From positions 111,602 to 175,601 of the forward strand of contig DAOUEK010000031.1 in the NCBI GenBank assembly GCA_034430425.1: a stretch of DNA of 64,000 nucleotides, in the 5' to 3' direction. Each line of letters opens with the position of its first letter. Position 1 is the stretch's first letter. Position numbers and translations under genes: made by a program. The notes under the pieces were generated by a model. The model did no database searches and had not been told where the DNA came from. It was given only the letters and a program-made list of their open reading frames with translations. This document shows, piece by piece, positions 27,698-36,450 of the stretch. Source of the stretch: WVZH01 sp034430425 (GTDB lineage: Bacteria; Chloroflexota; Anaerolineae; Anaerolineales; E44-bin32).

Positions 27698-30600
27698 CTA
27701 TTCCTTTCCGTCCAATATCCTCCGCAGTTCCTCAGCCACTTCTTTCACTTCTAAGGGCTTAAAAATGATCCCTGAGACACCGTTTTTTCGCAGCTCCTGG
27801 AGGTCATTGGCAAGCATATGGCCAGTGACCGCGATGGTCTTAACTTTCGATCCCATATCACGAAGTGCGTGTAATAAGGCAGCACCGCCAACATCCGGCA
27901 TAACAACGTCGGTGAAGACCAAATCAAAATCCCCGTTTTGCTTATAGATTTCCAGGGCCTCCCGGCCGTTTTTCGCCGTTACAACCTGATACCCCAGATC
28001 GCTGAGCAATTCTTCACTCACTTCTCGAACGTGTTGACTGTCCTCGACGAGCAAAATGCGTTCGCCTACTCCCCTGGGGATGCTTGTGTCGTCAGTGGGA
28101 CGCATTTCGAATACTTCATCGGCTTGGTGGATCGGTAGATAGATGAGAAATTCAGTGCCTTCACCGACCGTCGAATCAACTTTAATGAATCCCTCGTGTT
28201 GTTTAACGATGCCCCAAACTTGCGATAGCCCCAATCCCGTTCCCTTTCCGGCGGATTTTGTGGTGAAGAACGGCTCGAAAATGTGTGGCTGGATGTCTTC
28301 CGGGATACCGGTTCCTGTATCTTTCACGGACAGGCAGAACCACCTGCCCGGTGTCATTCCGGGTGTTGGAATATCATCATCGTCATCGTCTTCATTAACC
28401 ATCTCGCTCGATACCCCGACACGCAGCACGCCACCTTCTTGCATGGCGTCTCGTGCATTGACAACCAGGTTCATCAGCACTTGCTGGATGCGGGTCGGAT
28501 CGGCTTCTACGAGGTACTCATCCGAGTCGATCTCAATGTACAGCGAGATGTTCTCGGGGATCGTCCGCTGCAGTACTCGCACGGCTTCTTTTATAAACGG
28601 TCCCAGATCGATGGGATGTCTTTCGATCGGGGCGTGCCGGCTGAAATCTAGGATCTGCTGCACCAGATCTGCCGCCTTGCGCGATTCGCTGAGGATGGTC
28701 TCGAGTGGCTTTTTCAATTCTTCCGGCAGCTGTTGTTTGCGCAATGGCATCTGGGCGTAGAGCATGATGGTTGTGAGTAGATTGTTGAAATCGTGGGCGA
28801 TGCCACCGGCAAGTTGGCCAACTGCTGCAAGCCGTTCCTGTTGCTGGACCTGACGCTGCGTTTCACGTTCCTGGGTGACATCACGGATCACGACGACCCA
28901 GTTCTCGATAGACGCGTAGGACTCAATGGGTCGTGCAACGATTTCGAAGATCCGATTGTCTGCATTGACTTCATGCCAGGGGACTTCGGTTTCGTCTTGA
29001 AGGATATCGCTTATCGCACAACCACCGAGGTTTGAAATAACATCCCCAACGGAAACCTTCGCCAGCGAATGCAAATCTCGGATTCCTGCCGGGTTGGCAA
29101 GGATGACGTGGTGGCTTGCATCGAGCAGCAGTACACCGTCCGGCACGGTATCCGTGATTTGCTGCACCTGCTGCATTTGTTCGCGGATTTGTTCAATCAG
29201 ACGCAGCCGCTCTGACGCGATACCAATTTGATAACCGACCGCTTCCAAAAGCGTAGTCTCTTCTGAAGTCCATTTAAAGGGATAGGAAGAGGCGATACAC
29301 AAACCTCCAATTCGGTGGCCTTCTTCGGCTTTTATCGGAACAATGATCGAAGCCCGAACGCCATGTGGTTTGAGAAATGTCTCATAGAAGCGAAGACGAG
29401 GATCTTCTTCCGGAACGGTTTGCCAATCATCGACAACGAGAATTTCCGGCAGATCAGCGCTCACAGGATCGTAATCGTAGTGAGGAAATTTATTTTCCAG
29501 AGGCAGTAATTCTCGAGACACTATATGCGGCGCAATCCAAACACATCCCATCTTCATTTCAATCGCTTTGAGGGATAAATCCAGGGAGATTTCCAGCAGC
29601 TCTTGACAGTCGACCGCCTTCGATGTCGAACTGATGATGGTATTGATTGCCTCTAAATGGCTTGCGTGGCGCCGCAGTTCTTGCTCCGCATTTTTCGATT
29701 CGGTGATATCTCTGGAAATGCCGAAGGTGCCCGTGATGTTGCCTTCTTCATCTCGAATTGCCAGCTTGGTTGTCGATACCCAGGTCTCATGGCCGTCCGG
29801 CCAGGTCTCTTTTTCTTCCTTCCGTATAATGGGTTTACCCGTACTAAGCAGAGACATCTCGTCCTCAAAAGCTTCGCGTGCGTGTTCCTCGCTAAATAGA
29901 TCGAAATCTGTTAAATCAAGGAGATCGTCTGGAGATTCTTTGTCGTGTAACTTGGCAAATTCTGAGTTGACTTTAATAAAGCGACTTTCGTTATCTTTGA
30001 AATAAATCGCATCCAGGGAGTAATCCATTAGCAAATGCAGCAGGTGCTGCTCCCGCAGGAGTGCTTGCTGTGCCTGTTTGCGGTCGACGATTTCAAATTC
30101 CAGTTCGATCGCCTTTTCTCTGGCCTCCTTCTCGACTTCCGTGAAGGCTTGCTGGAGTACTTCCTGTTCATGCTGTTGTTCCTGGAGCAGTAATGCGTAG
30201 GTCAGTGAGCTGCTGATTTGTTCTTGCAGCATATCGCAGACTCTTCCATCGGGGGGATAGACTTCAAAGATGACGACTCCGAGAGGTTCATCCCCGCGGT
30301 CGAGTGCTTTTACTACGAAGGACGATTTGTACTTTCGAGAAGTAATTTCCTGAAGGGGAAGAATACTCGTTGAATAATCCACTGTGTCGGATTCGAGCGG
30401 CAGTCGGCCGCGGTCGTCGAATGCGAGTATCTTTCTCAATGGACCAGGATCAGCTTGCAATTTTGAATCACGGGCAGCAGATGCACGTTCGTAGAGGGAT
30501 AGGTAACAACTGCGAATACCGAAACGGGGCAGACTGCGATGCAGGATTTCAAGCAAATCATCGAGTTGGTGTGCCGTCGACAATTCCCTGGTGGTATTAC

Positions 30601-31966
30601 GCGTATTCGCGTATTGTTGATCGTAAATAAGCGATTGACGGATTTCAATCTGCTGTACTTTTTCCCCGATCAGCACTCGAGCCTGATTACTCAGTTCCTC
30701 AATTCGTTCCGTCTTTGCTTCATCAGTATACCGTATACGTGCAAAGAGACGAAGCGAAGATACGACTCCTTGCCATTCATTAATTTCAAATTCAATGGAA
30801 TTCGTCTCTTCGATACATCGCGCAAGCTCACGAAGGAATCTGCCAGAATTCTTCTTTTCGATATCTGTAATAAACGTGTCATATAAGCGCTTGCTCCAGG
30901 TTATATCCGGCCTTTCGACTGTCGTATCGACGAGGCGCGCGATCTTCTCGATGACGTCTTCTCGTTTCGGATCCGAAATTTCTGTATCGCCGTTATCGAA
31001 TACCGTTTTTGTGATTGCCCGTCCAACAGCAGACGAAGTACAACCACACGATTGTCGGATGCAGACGTTTGTGGGGATTTCAATGAGATCCGGAACGTCG
31101 TCGCCCCGTAATTTTGCCAACACAATGTCAACTGCATGCCGGCACTGTTCTTTTATCTGTTGGCGAACGGTTGATAAGGGTGGGGTGGCCGCTTTGGCGA
31201 TCACCTGGCTGTCAAATCCAACAACGGCCACATCGTCTGGGATGCATAGACCGTGATTTCTCAAAGCCCACATCGCCGCGAGCGCCATGGTGTCATTTGC
31301 GCTGACGATGGCGTCGAAATCTACATTGCGCTCGTCGATGAATAGTCGAATGGCATCCTCACCGGACACGGATTCCCATATTCCTGGTTGCGAGATCAGA
31401 GCCGGATCCCATTGGATGCCGGATTCCGAAAGTGCGTCTTGATAGGCTTGAAATCGGGTATCTGCTTCGATCTGGTTTTTGGGTCCGCGGATGAATGCCA
31501 GGCGCCGACAGCCATGCTCGTCGATGAGATGACGAACAAGGTCGTGCATACCGATGTAATTGTCGGAAAGTACGGCTGGTATTCCCTCGATTTGTTGGCC
31601 GATGATGACGACCGGCTTGGATGTGAATTGATGGCAGAACTCATGAAACGTTGTTTGCGAAACGTAGGTCCCTAATCTTGATCCATAAATAACGATCGCG
31701 TCGATGATATCTTCATTCGCAGCCCGATACAGCGAACTCGATAAGTTGAATCCTTCGACTAAATTGTTTAAATTTCCGCCTGCGATACTAATCACGTTGG
31801 CATTTCGCTCATGGGCGGCTTCAACGATCGCCGTCCACATTGCCAAGCTGAAATGGTCTTCCATTGCAGCCGTTAAGAATGCGATGGTAGGGCGCACGGA
31901 TGGCGATTGCGCTGCATCGCTGTTTTTCGGTGAGCGATCTTGCATGCTATTTTCTGTCATCACCAT
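27698..31966 (-). CDS. Soluble hybrid histidine kinase with LacI-type sensor, PAS and GAF domains
   Basis: First transcribed of the three paralogous kinases, 1422 residues. After about 25 residues comes the LacI-type ligand domain (PTIAFLTAAMEDHFSLAMW), ending near 315 in RQSCGCTSS. Then come GAF-like and coiled regions, PAS (MDYSLDAIYFKD), GAF, PAS (ITDTVPDGVLLLD), HisKA with His1058, HATPase (DTGTGIP, GTGLGL) and a receiver (LVFTDVVMPD). All catalytic boxes look intact. No membrane helix is present. AAAGGG precedes a cluster of in-frame starts, so the first or third residue may be the real start. It lies 24 bases after the lone receiver gene, which suggests cotranscription. Confidence 0.92.
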   Translation of the reverse strand: MVMTENSMQDRSPKNSDAAQSPSVRPTIAFLTAAMEDHFSLAMWTAIVEAAHERNANVISIAGGNLNNLVEGFNLSSSLYRAANEDIIDAIVIYGSRLGTYVSQTTFHEFCHQFTSKPVVIIGQQIEGIPAVLSDNYIGMHDLVRHLIDEHGCRRLAFIRGPKNQIEADTRFQAYQDALSESGIQWDPALISQPGIWESVSGEDAIRLFIDERNVDFDAIVSANDTMALAAMWALRNHGLCIPDDVAVVGFDSQVIAKAATPPLSTVRQQIKEQCRHAVDIVLAKLRGDDVPDLIEIPTNVCIRQSCGCTSSAVGRAITKTVFDNGDTEISDPKREDVIEKIARLVDTTVERPDITWSKRLYDTFITDIEKKNSGRFLRELARCIEETNSIEFEINEWQGVVSSLRLFARIRYTDEAKTERIEELSNQARVLIGEKVQQIEIRQSLIYDQQYANTRNTTRELSTAHQLDDLLEILHRSLPRFGIRSCYLSLYERASAARDSKLQADPGPLRKILAFDDRGRLPLESDTVDYSTSILPLQEITSRKYKSSFVVKALDRGDEPLGVVIFEVYPPDGRVCDMLQEQISSSLTYALLLQEQQHEQEVLQQAFTEVEKEAREKAIELEFEIVDRKQAQQALLREQHLLHLLMDYSLDAIYFKDNESRFIKVNSEFAKLHDKESPDDLLDLTDFDLFSEEHAREAFEDEMSLLSTGKPIIRKEEKETWPDGHETWVSTTKLAIRDEEGNITGTFGISRDITESKNAEQELRRHASHLEAINTIISSTSKAVDCQELLEISLDLSLKAIEMKMGCVWIAPHIVSRELLPLENKFPHYDYDPVSADLPEILVVDDWQTVPEEDPRLRFYETFLKPHGVRASIIVPIKAEEGHRIGGLCIASSYPFKWTSEETTLLEAVGYQIGIASERLRLIEQIREQMQQVQQITDTVPDGVLLLDASHHVILANPAGIRDLHSLAKVSVGDVISNLGGCAISDILQDETEVPWHEVNADNRIFEIVARPIESYASIENWVVVIRDVTQERETQRQVQQQERLAAVGQLAGGIAHDFNNLLTTIMLYAQMPLRKQQLPEELKKPLETILSESRKAADLVQQILDFSRHAPIERHPIDLGPFIKEAVRVLQRTIPENISLYIEIDSDEYLVEADPTRIQQVLMNLVVNARDAMQEGGVLRVGVSSEMVNEDDDDDDIPTPGMTPGRWFCLSVKDTGTGIPEDIQPHIFEPFFTTKSAGKGTGLGLSQVWGIVKQHEGFIKVDSTVGEGTEFLIYLPIHQADEVFEMRPTDDTSIPRGVGERILLVEDSQHVREVSEELLSDLGYQVVTAKNGREALEIYKQNGDFDLVFTDVVMPDVGGAALLHALRDMGSKVKTIAVTGHMLANDLQELRKNGVSGIIFKPLEVKEVAEELRRILDGKE

Positions 31967-31990
31967 CCATCCCTTTCCAACGGAAGGTAA

Positions 31991-32440
31991 TTAGGCGATA
32001 TCCAAGGCTTCCCGAACTGCATCCGCTAAAATATCGACGTCGTACGGCTTGTGTATAATGGAGATGACGCCGGCCTCACGTAATTGATCCACGTCCTCGG
32101 CAAGCACATGTCCCGTAACCGCGACGGCTTTTATATCCGAGCCTGTATTGCGTATTTCACGTAGCAAAGCCGCGCCGCCGATATCCGGCATCACAACGTC
32201 TGTGAAAATGAGATCGATATGATCGGTTTCCTTAAATATTTTCAGCGCTTCTGCTCCGTTTGAAGCGCTAAGGACTTGGTATCCCAAATCTTCCAATATT
32301 TGCGAGCCGATTTCGCGCATTAAGTCGTTATCCTCGACAAACAGAATGGTTTCGCCCTGTCCTTGAGGGCTGTCGGGGATTGTCTGCTCGCTTTGCAGCG
32401 TGCGATCACGTTCTTCCATCGAAAGCTTGGGGAGACTCAT
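31991..32440 (-). CDS. Stand-alone receiver domain protein derived from a hybrid kinase
   Basis: A single-domain response regulator of 149 residues with phosphoacceptor Asp81 (DLIFTDVVMP), acidic pocket VEDN and Lys in IIHKPYD. It has no output domain. Its N-terminal 30 residues (LPKLSMEERDR through PQGQGETIL) match the linker between ATPase and receiver in the neighbouring hybrid kinase (LPMCEAERE through PQGKGETIL). Over about 119 receiver residues the two are roughly three quarters identical by eye. It therefore looks like a kinase receiver freed from its kinase. It starts inside the stop of the transposase-like gene (ATGA overlap) and runs into the kinase genes after 24 bases. It may act as a phosphate shuttle or sink. 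Confidence 0.92.
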   Translation of the reverse strand: MSLPKLSMEERDRTLQSEQTIPDSPQGQGETILFVEDNDLMREIGSQILEDLGYQVLSASNGAEALKIFKETDHIDLIFTDVVMPDIGGAALLREIRNTGSDIKAVAVTGHVLAEDVDQLREAGVISIIHKPYDVDILADAVREALDIA

Positions 32441-33669
32441 CTAACAATCCTCTTCCCTTTGTACACCCACCAGGCATGCGCGATCATCGACAAGGTAATA
32501 TGACGATGCCAGCTGTTCCAATGGCGAACGCCATATTCGTCCATTTTAAAATTGGAGCAAGCTTCAGATACCATTTGATCTAAAATTCCCAGATCACTGG
32601 TTTTCTCGGCGAGGTTGGTGAGGGTCGTATCCTGAGCGGCGTTGGAGATGTAGTACTCTGTTTCGCAACGTTGGCTCACCGATCGGCGTGCCAGGAGCCA
32701 TACTTCTTGGGCATTGGTTTCTTTCTGGCGTTCGAGTACGCGATCCGAAGCCCAATCTAAGACACAGATCTCATCCCCATTGGAATTGTCAATCACCCGC
32801 TTCCACTTCTTCTCGTGCCAATTCGCTACGATTTTGAAGATGGAAGAATCACTGGCGTCGATTTCTGGTTTGTCTGGATCAGACGAAGTCTGCTTATGAT
32901 TGAGGTTTTGGAATATCGAATCCGCATTACGGCCTGAGAGAATGTAGTTCATGTTTGCTGCTTCGATGACGTTGCGTAAGTTCATATCGCTGCAGAAAGG
33001 TTCGCCGCCAATCACCCAGCGAATGGGCGTTCCAATGGCATGGATCGATTGAAGCATGTCCAAGGCGAGATCGGATTTACTTCGATATTCGATGTCTTCG
33101 GGTATTTTTGCTTCTGCCCTGCGTTTGTTGTCTTGCGTCCATTCCGCAGGCAGGTATAGGCGGCGGTCGAGAAGTGTGCGGCCTTTGGGGGAGGAATACC
33201 CCAGGAGCAGGCAAACCTGGCAGTTTTGTTCTCTCTTGAGTTTTCGGTTGAATTGCGGCTGTACTCCGACTGTCTTTCCCCCTTTTTTTGGAAAATACGT
33301 CACGCCGATCAGGCAGACGCCTTTCTCATGCCCCATTTCCGAAACGATGAAGTTCTGCAGCTGGTGATGTACGGCTTCGTCGTCCCATTGCGCACCAAAA
33401 AACAGTCTTTGGGCGGATTTTGATATCTTCTTGTTGTTGGAAGATAGTGGCGTTGTCCCGCGGAGCTTTCGCTCTGCATGGAGCAGGGATTGTACATAAT
33501 GCAGAGCTTGTTGTCGTGTTTCACTACGCGCAAAATACTGATCGAATTGATCGTGGAAGAACTCCTCAAACTCTTTACCCTCGCACGACCGGTCGACTAT
33601 TGAAAGCGTATGGATACCAACCTCTGAAATACTTCCGCCTCTTACGCTCATCACCTGTATACATTTCAC
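32437..33669 (-). CDS. IS701-family transposase-like protein lacking the catalytic aspartates
   Basis: An uninterrupted protein of 410 residues that follows the IS701 (DDE) transposase pattern from end to end: FARSETRQQALHYVQSLL near the N-terminus, KKGGKTVGVQPQF and ENCQV-like EQNCQVCLLLGYSS, LYLPAEWTQD, AKIPEDIEYRSK, and VRHWNSWHRHITLSMIAHA at the end. Where active members have the first Asp (VDDTGFPK-like) it reads IGVTYFPK (Gly122); where they have the second (ADAGYG-like) it reads IGGEPF (Gly222); the final Glu position is Asp364. It is thus expected to be inactive. It sits 27 bases after a roadblock gene and overlaps the receiver gene by four bases, with no terminal repeats visible. Exaptation is inferred. 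The GTG start is uncertain. The alignment is from memory of the family. Confidence 0.8.
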   Translation of the reverse strand: MKCIQVMSVRGGSISEVGIHTLSIVDRSCEGKEFEEFFHDQFDQYFARSETRQQALHYVQSLLHAERKLRGTTPLSSNNKKISKSAQRLFFGAQWDDEAVHHQLQNFIVSEMGHEKGVCLIGVTYFPKKGGKTVGVQPQFNRKLKREQNCQVCLLLGYSSPKGRTLLDRRLYLPAEWTQDNKRRAEAKIPEDIEYRSKSDLALDMLQSIHAIGTPIRWVIGGEPFCSDMNLRNVIEAANMNYILSGRNADSIFQNLNHKQTSSDPDKPEIDASDSSIFKIVANWHEKKWKRVIDNSNGDEICVLDWASDRVLERQKETNAQEVWLLARRSVSQRCETEYYISNAAQDTTLTNLAEKTSDLGILDQMVSEACSNFKMDEYGVRHWNSWHRHITLSMIAHAWWVYKGKRIVR

Positions 33670-33696
33670 AAATCACGGATCGAATTACCCTTTGAA

Positions 33697-34089
33697 TCAA
33701 GATAGAAACTCAACGATTTGTTTTATTGCTAGGTTTGTCATACGACGGTAACTCTGGTCCGGTGGCGCAATAATCGCCAAGATCATTTCCTCGCCACCGG
33801 CTTTAATATGGCGACATACCAAACGCATCCGATTGGAATCGAGAATTGAAAATTCGTCGATTTCTGCAAGCGGGAATTGATCACGCGCCTCTTTACTCAC
33901 GCGTTTGAGCATGGCGATCATTGCTGCTGCCTTGTCCATATCGAAATTTGCAGGTACCGTCGCAATAGGTAATCCTTCGCCGCTGGCGAGAACGGCGGTT
34001 TCGAATTGACCCTGTTGGTGCAAGGTTAGAAGCAAATCATCAAGTGTTACCGGTTGGACTGTGGCTAGATCAACTTGTTGATAATTCAT
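33697..34089 (-). CDS. Roadblock/LC7 domain protein
   Basis: A protein of 130 residues consisting of one roadblock/LC7 domain. It shows the family layout of helix, strand AVLASGEGLPIATV, the helix AAAMIAMLKRVSKEA, the strands EFSILDSNRMRLVCRHI, then MILAIIAPPDQSYRR and a final helix. Roadblock proteins such as MglB regulate small GTPases of the MglA/Ras type, which is the likely link to the GTPase gene at 38733-39305. It is 33 bases after the next roadblock gene in the same cluster. Confidence 0.82.
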   Translation of the reverse strand: MNYQQVDLATVQPVTLDDLLLTLHQQGQFETAVLASGEGLPIATVPANFDMDKAAAMIAMLKRVSKEARDQFPLAEIDEFSILDSNRMRLVCRHIKAGGEEMILAIIAPPDQSYRRMTNLAIKQIVEFLS

Positions 34090-34122
34090 CGATACCTTCC
34101 TGTCAATCCAAGGAAATCGGGC

Positions 34123-34614
34123 CTAATTATCCCCAAATAGACTCTCAATCTCTGTGCTCAATGCTTGGCCAAATTCATCGTCGACAATTCGCCCCTGCAC
34201 TTTTTGTACCTGTTCAAATTCTGCGGCAAGGGGCAGGAGATTCTTTACCGCTTGTCCGGTGAAAAGCCGCACGAGACCGATTTGGACTTTCGTGCTGAAG
34301 AGAACAACGAGTAGGAAGCTGCCGGCGACGTTCGAAAGGTAGATATTCTGGTCGTCCCCTTCATGAAACATAAGTTTAAAGGGAGACTCCTCTCCGATCT
34401 GTCTGGCAATTTCTGCCGTTGCAGCCATGTTGCTGGCGGTCAGAGCGGACAAGATTACTGGATCGAAGGTTTTGGTAAATCCTTGTTGGCATATCAATTG
34501 TCCGCTGATATCACAAAGCAAGACACAGCCGGCTTGTGTTTTCTCCAGCAGCTGAGATAGGATCTTGGTGATCTTCGTCATTAATGCTGGGGGTATGATC
34601 ACTTTATCTGCCAT
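34123..34614 (-). CDS. Roadblock/LC7-like domain protein
   Basis: A protein of 163 residues with a single roadblock-like domain of the same subfamily as the C-terminal halves of the two receiver fusions. AGCVLLCDISGQLICQQG is followed by LSALTASNMAATAEIARQIG, then FKLMFHEGDDQNIY and LLVVLF, which align with ASCVLLLSTSGYTIE, ISALVAANFAASSELAR, FKSSFHEGPEYNIY and LLVVIF of the 39425-40393 protein. It is a probable partner of the MglA-type GTPase. ATG follows GGGAGGTG-type ribosome sequence on the minus strand. The 179 bases before it, up to the HAMP gene, hold no supported gene. Confidence 0.82.
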   Translation of the reverse strand: MADKVIIPPALMTKITKILSQLLEKTQAGCVLLCDISGQLICQQGFTKTFDPVILSALTASNMAATAEIARQIGEESPFKLMFHEGDDQNIYLSNVAGSFLLVVLFSTKVQIGLVRLFTGQAVKNLLPLAAEFEQVQKVQGRIVDDEFGQALSTEIESLFGDN

Positions 34615-34793
34615 TTTTCACCTCCCGAAATAGGCTAGCGCGGACTCTTCCACTTCGGATTAAGAACATGTGGTTGGGAGTCACGCCGGATTCTCGATCT
34701 TGGGACATAAAGGATGCTTGTCCACTGCCTGTCCCAACAGGCTCACAACGGGTGCAAACGATATTCCAGGAAACCTGAAGAAATATCATGATT

Positions 34794-35576
34794 TTAAGTC
34801 TTTCTCCGCAATCGTTCGATTGCAGCTTTTAGGCTGACTCGCATACGTTCAATCGATCGGGCGAGATCTTCCATTTCGTCGCCAGTTTCAGCGATAATGG
34901 GGCTATCCATATCGCCTCGGCTGATGCTCTCGGCCGCCGAACTCAGGTAGAGTGCTGCCCTCGTAAGGCCACGACTAATCGTTAAACCGCTCAATACACC
35001 AATGATGATCCCAATGATGACGACGAGAATGGCAACTCTCATAATGTCGATGATCTGATTCTCCATAATATCGACAAGTTGTATCAGCTCGACATCGGCC
35101 GCGGTAAGTAAATCGTCAATTGCAGGCTTGACAATTTGAATGAAGAATATATCAGCTTCGTCGAGTTCGAGTAATGCACCGGAAATATTTCCCGGGTTGG
35201 CTTCGTAGGTCGATTGTGCTTTATCAAGATATTGGTGGTAGAGTGTGACTGCCCGTTCAATAACCTCAACCTTATCTGAATATTGAGCGTCGGTATTATC
35301 AACGACGAGCGCCCACTCTTGCATATAGTCTTCTCTGGTGTCACTTGCAGCGACTTCATCGCCGGTGGCAAAATGGTGGCTCAACAATGTTCGTTCTGTA
35401 AGCAGGAGCCTCATGCCTCTTTCCACCGATTCAATGGTTTGTTGTGCTTGAATGGAATCTCGGGTAGCGTTGGTCAGTGTAGTGAATCCAATAAAGACGC
35501 CGACCCCGATCAAGGCCAACAAGACCAAAGGAATTCCGAAGCCAAGTCCCAATTTTCTCCCGATGGTCAATCTCAT
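34794..35576 (-). CDS. HAMP-domain membrane protein without output domain
   Basis: A protein of 260 residues. Helix one (about 9-33) and helix two (about 180-202) flank an extracellular four-helix-bundle-like sensor region rich in Glu and Asp. A HAMP domain follows (about 203-257: SRGLTRAALYLSSAAESISRGDMD, GDEMEDLARSIERM). It then ends (ERLRRKT) where a chemoreceptor would continue into its signalling hairpin or a kinase would have HisKA. No frameshifted continuation was seen in the 179 bases downstream. In this cluster it may pass a signal directly to a soluble partner through HAMP. Confidence 0.88.
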   Translation of the reverse strand: MRLTIGRKLGLGFGIPLVLLALIGVGVFIGFTTLTNATRDSIQAQQTIESVERGMRLLLTERTLLSHHFATGDEVAASDTREDYMQEWALVVDNTDAQYSDKVEVIERAVTLYHQYLDKAQSTYEANPGNISGALLELDEADIFFIQIVKPAIDDLLTAADVELIQLVDIMENQIIDIMRVAILVVIIGIIIGVLSGLTISRGLTRAALYLSSAAESISRGDMDSPIIAETGDEMEDLARSIERMRVSLKAAIERLRRKT

Positions 35577-35661
35577 CTTGTTTTAGATCTCCTTACTGTC
35601 ATCGTAGAGGACAAAGGGTTAGTTTACACCCTGTGTGGCAGAAAGATACCCGCTCGTCCTT

Positions 35662-36450
35662 CTAGATGCCTCGCAACAGATCCAACATGATCTGTTGAAA
35701 ATTCATGCGTTGTTCTTCATCTTCGATTTCCGTGCTAACCTGTTCTACCAGATCGGCGACCTTATTGCGTGGAAAGGATTCACGAGTTTCGCTCAAAGCC
35801 GCGACCTTTTCGTCAATGATCACAGGCCCTACCGGGCCAATCACTTCGATAAATTCTTCGTTGAGACGATCGAAAAATTCGGTATCAATTGCAGTAACGG
35901 GAGGTGATTTCGATTCTTCGACAATCTCCAACAATCCCGTTTTTACAAGTCCGGCAAGAACGTTTGCGGCCTCGAATTCTTCCCAGTCGAGAGATTTGGC
36001 GATTTCGGTGATGTTACGGACTCCGTTTACCTGTGCGAGAACTTTCCATTCATCAGGATCCAGGTTGATCGCACCGGTCGTTCCCTGGGAGAGATTGAAG
36101 ACCGCCTGCATCGATGGAATCACATTTTTGATCTTTTCCCAGCTCTCGATTCGTTTCTTCCCTTCGATGAGGAGCAACTCGGTCGCTGTCGCTATGGTTT
36201 GGTCTGGCGCTTCAACGCCGCTGACGAAGTTGAAATTTCCACGTATCCATGACAAGAGGGTGTAGAAGGCCTCTTCTCCAATTTGGACGTCAGCAACTGC
36301 GTGAATGATGTTGCCTTGCTGCAGGAAAATCTCGCCGGTGTTGGTCCCGTCGGACAAATCGAGTTTTCCTGTTTGACTCCCGGATTTCAATAGCTGAATG
36401 ATGTTCGGGAGTGATAGTTGGTGTAGATCACCCCGTAAAGCTTCTGACAT
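35662..36450 (-). CDS. PATAN (DUF4388) domain protein
   Basis: A protein of 262 residues. Residues 1-100 are a PATAN/DUF4388 domain: LRGDLHQLSLPNIIQLLKSGSQTGKLDL, then GEIFLQQGNIIHAVAD and GEEAFYTLLSWIRGNFNF are its hallmark strands and helices. Residues about 105-180 look like a winged-helix-like segment (EWKVLAQVNGVRNITEIAKSL) often found after such domains. PATAN domains occur in regulators of surface motility and development and commonly accompany roadblock proteins. Its ATG shares one base with the stop of the preceding roadblock gene (TAATG), so translation is coupled. Confidence 0.88.
   Translation of the reverse strand: MSEALRGDLHQLSLPNIIQLLKSGSQTGKLDLSDGTNTGEIFLQQGNIIHAVADVQIGEEAFYTLLSWIRGNFNFVSGVEAPDQTIATATELLLIEGKKRIESWEKIKNVIPSMQAVFNLSQGTTGAINLDPDEWKVLAQVNGVRNITEIAKSLDWEEFEAANVLAGLVKTGLLEIVEESKSPPVTAIDTEFFDRLNEEFIEVIGPVGPVIIDEKVAALSETRESFPRNKVADLVEQVSTEIEDEEQRMNFQQIMLDLLRGI

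Noticed and set aside
28143..28760. Open frame of 205 codons antisense to the hybrid kinase at 27698-31966
   Set aside because: Similar Ser/Arg-rich antisense frames occur at the same place in the paralogous kinases, as expected for shadows of a conserved ATPase domain.
32437..33669. Complete, active insertion sequence around the transposase-like gene
   Set aside because: No terminal inverted repeats or target duplication were visible, the flanking genes are tightly packed, and the catalytic residues appear lost.
34604..34789. Possible small gene of 61 codons between the HAMP and roadblock genes
   Set aside because: It overlaps the start of the roadblock gene, has no ribosome site or family pattern, and is better read as a leader.
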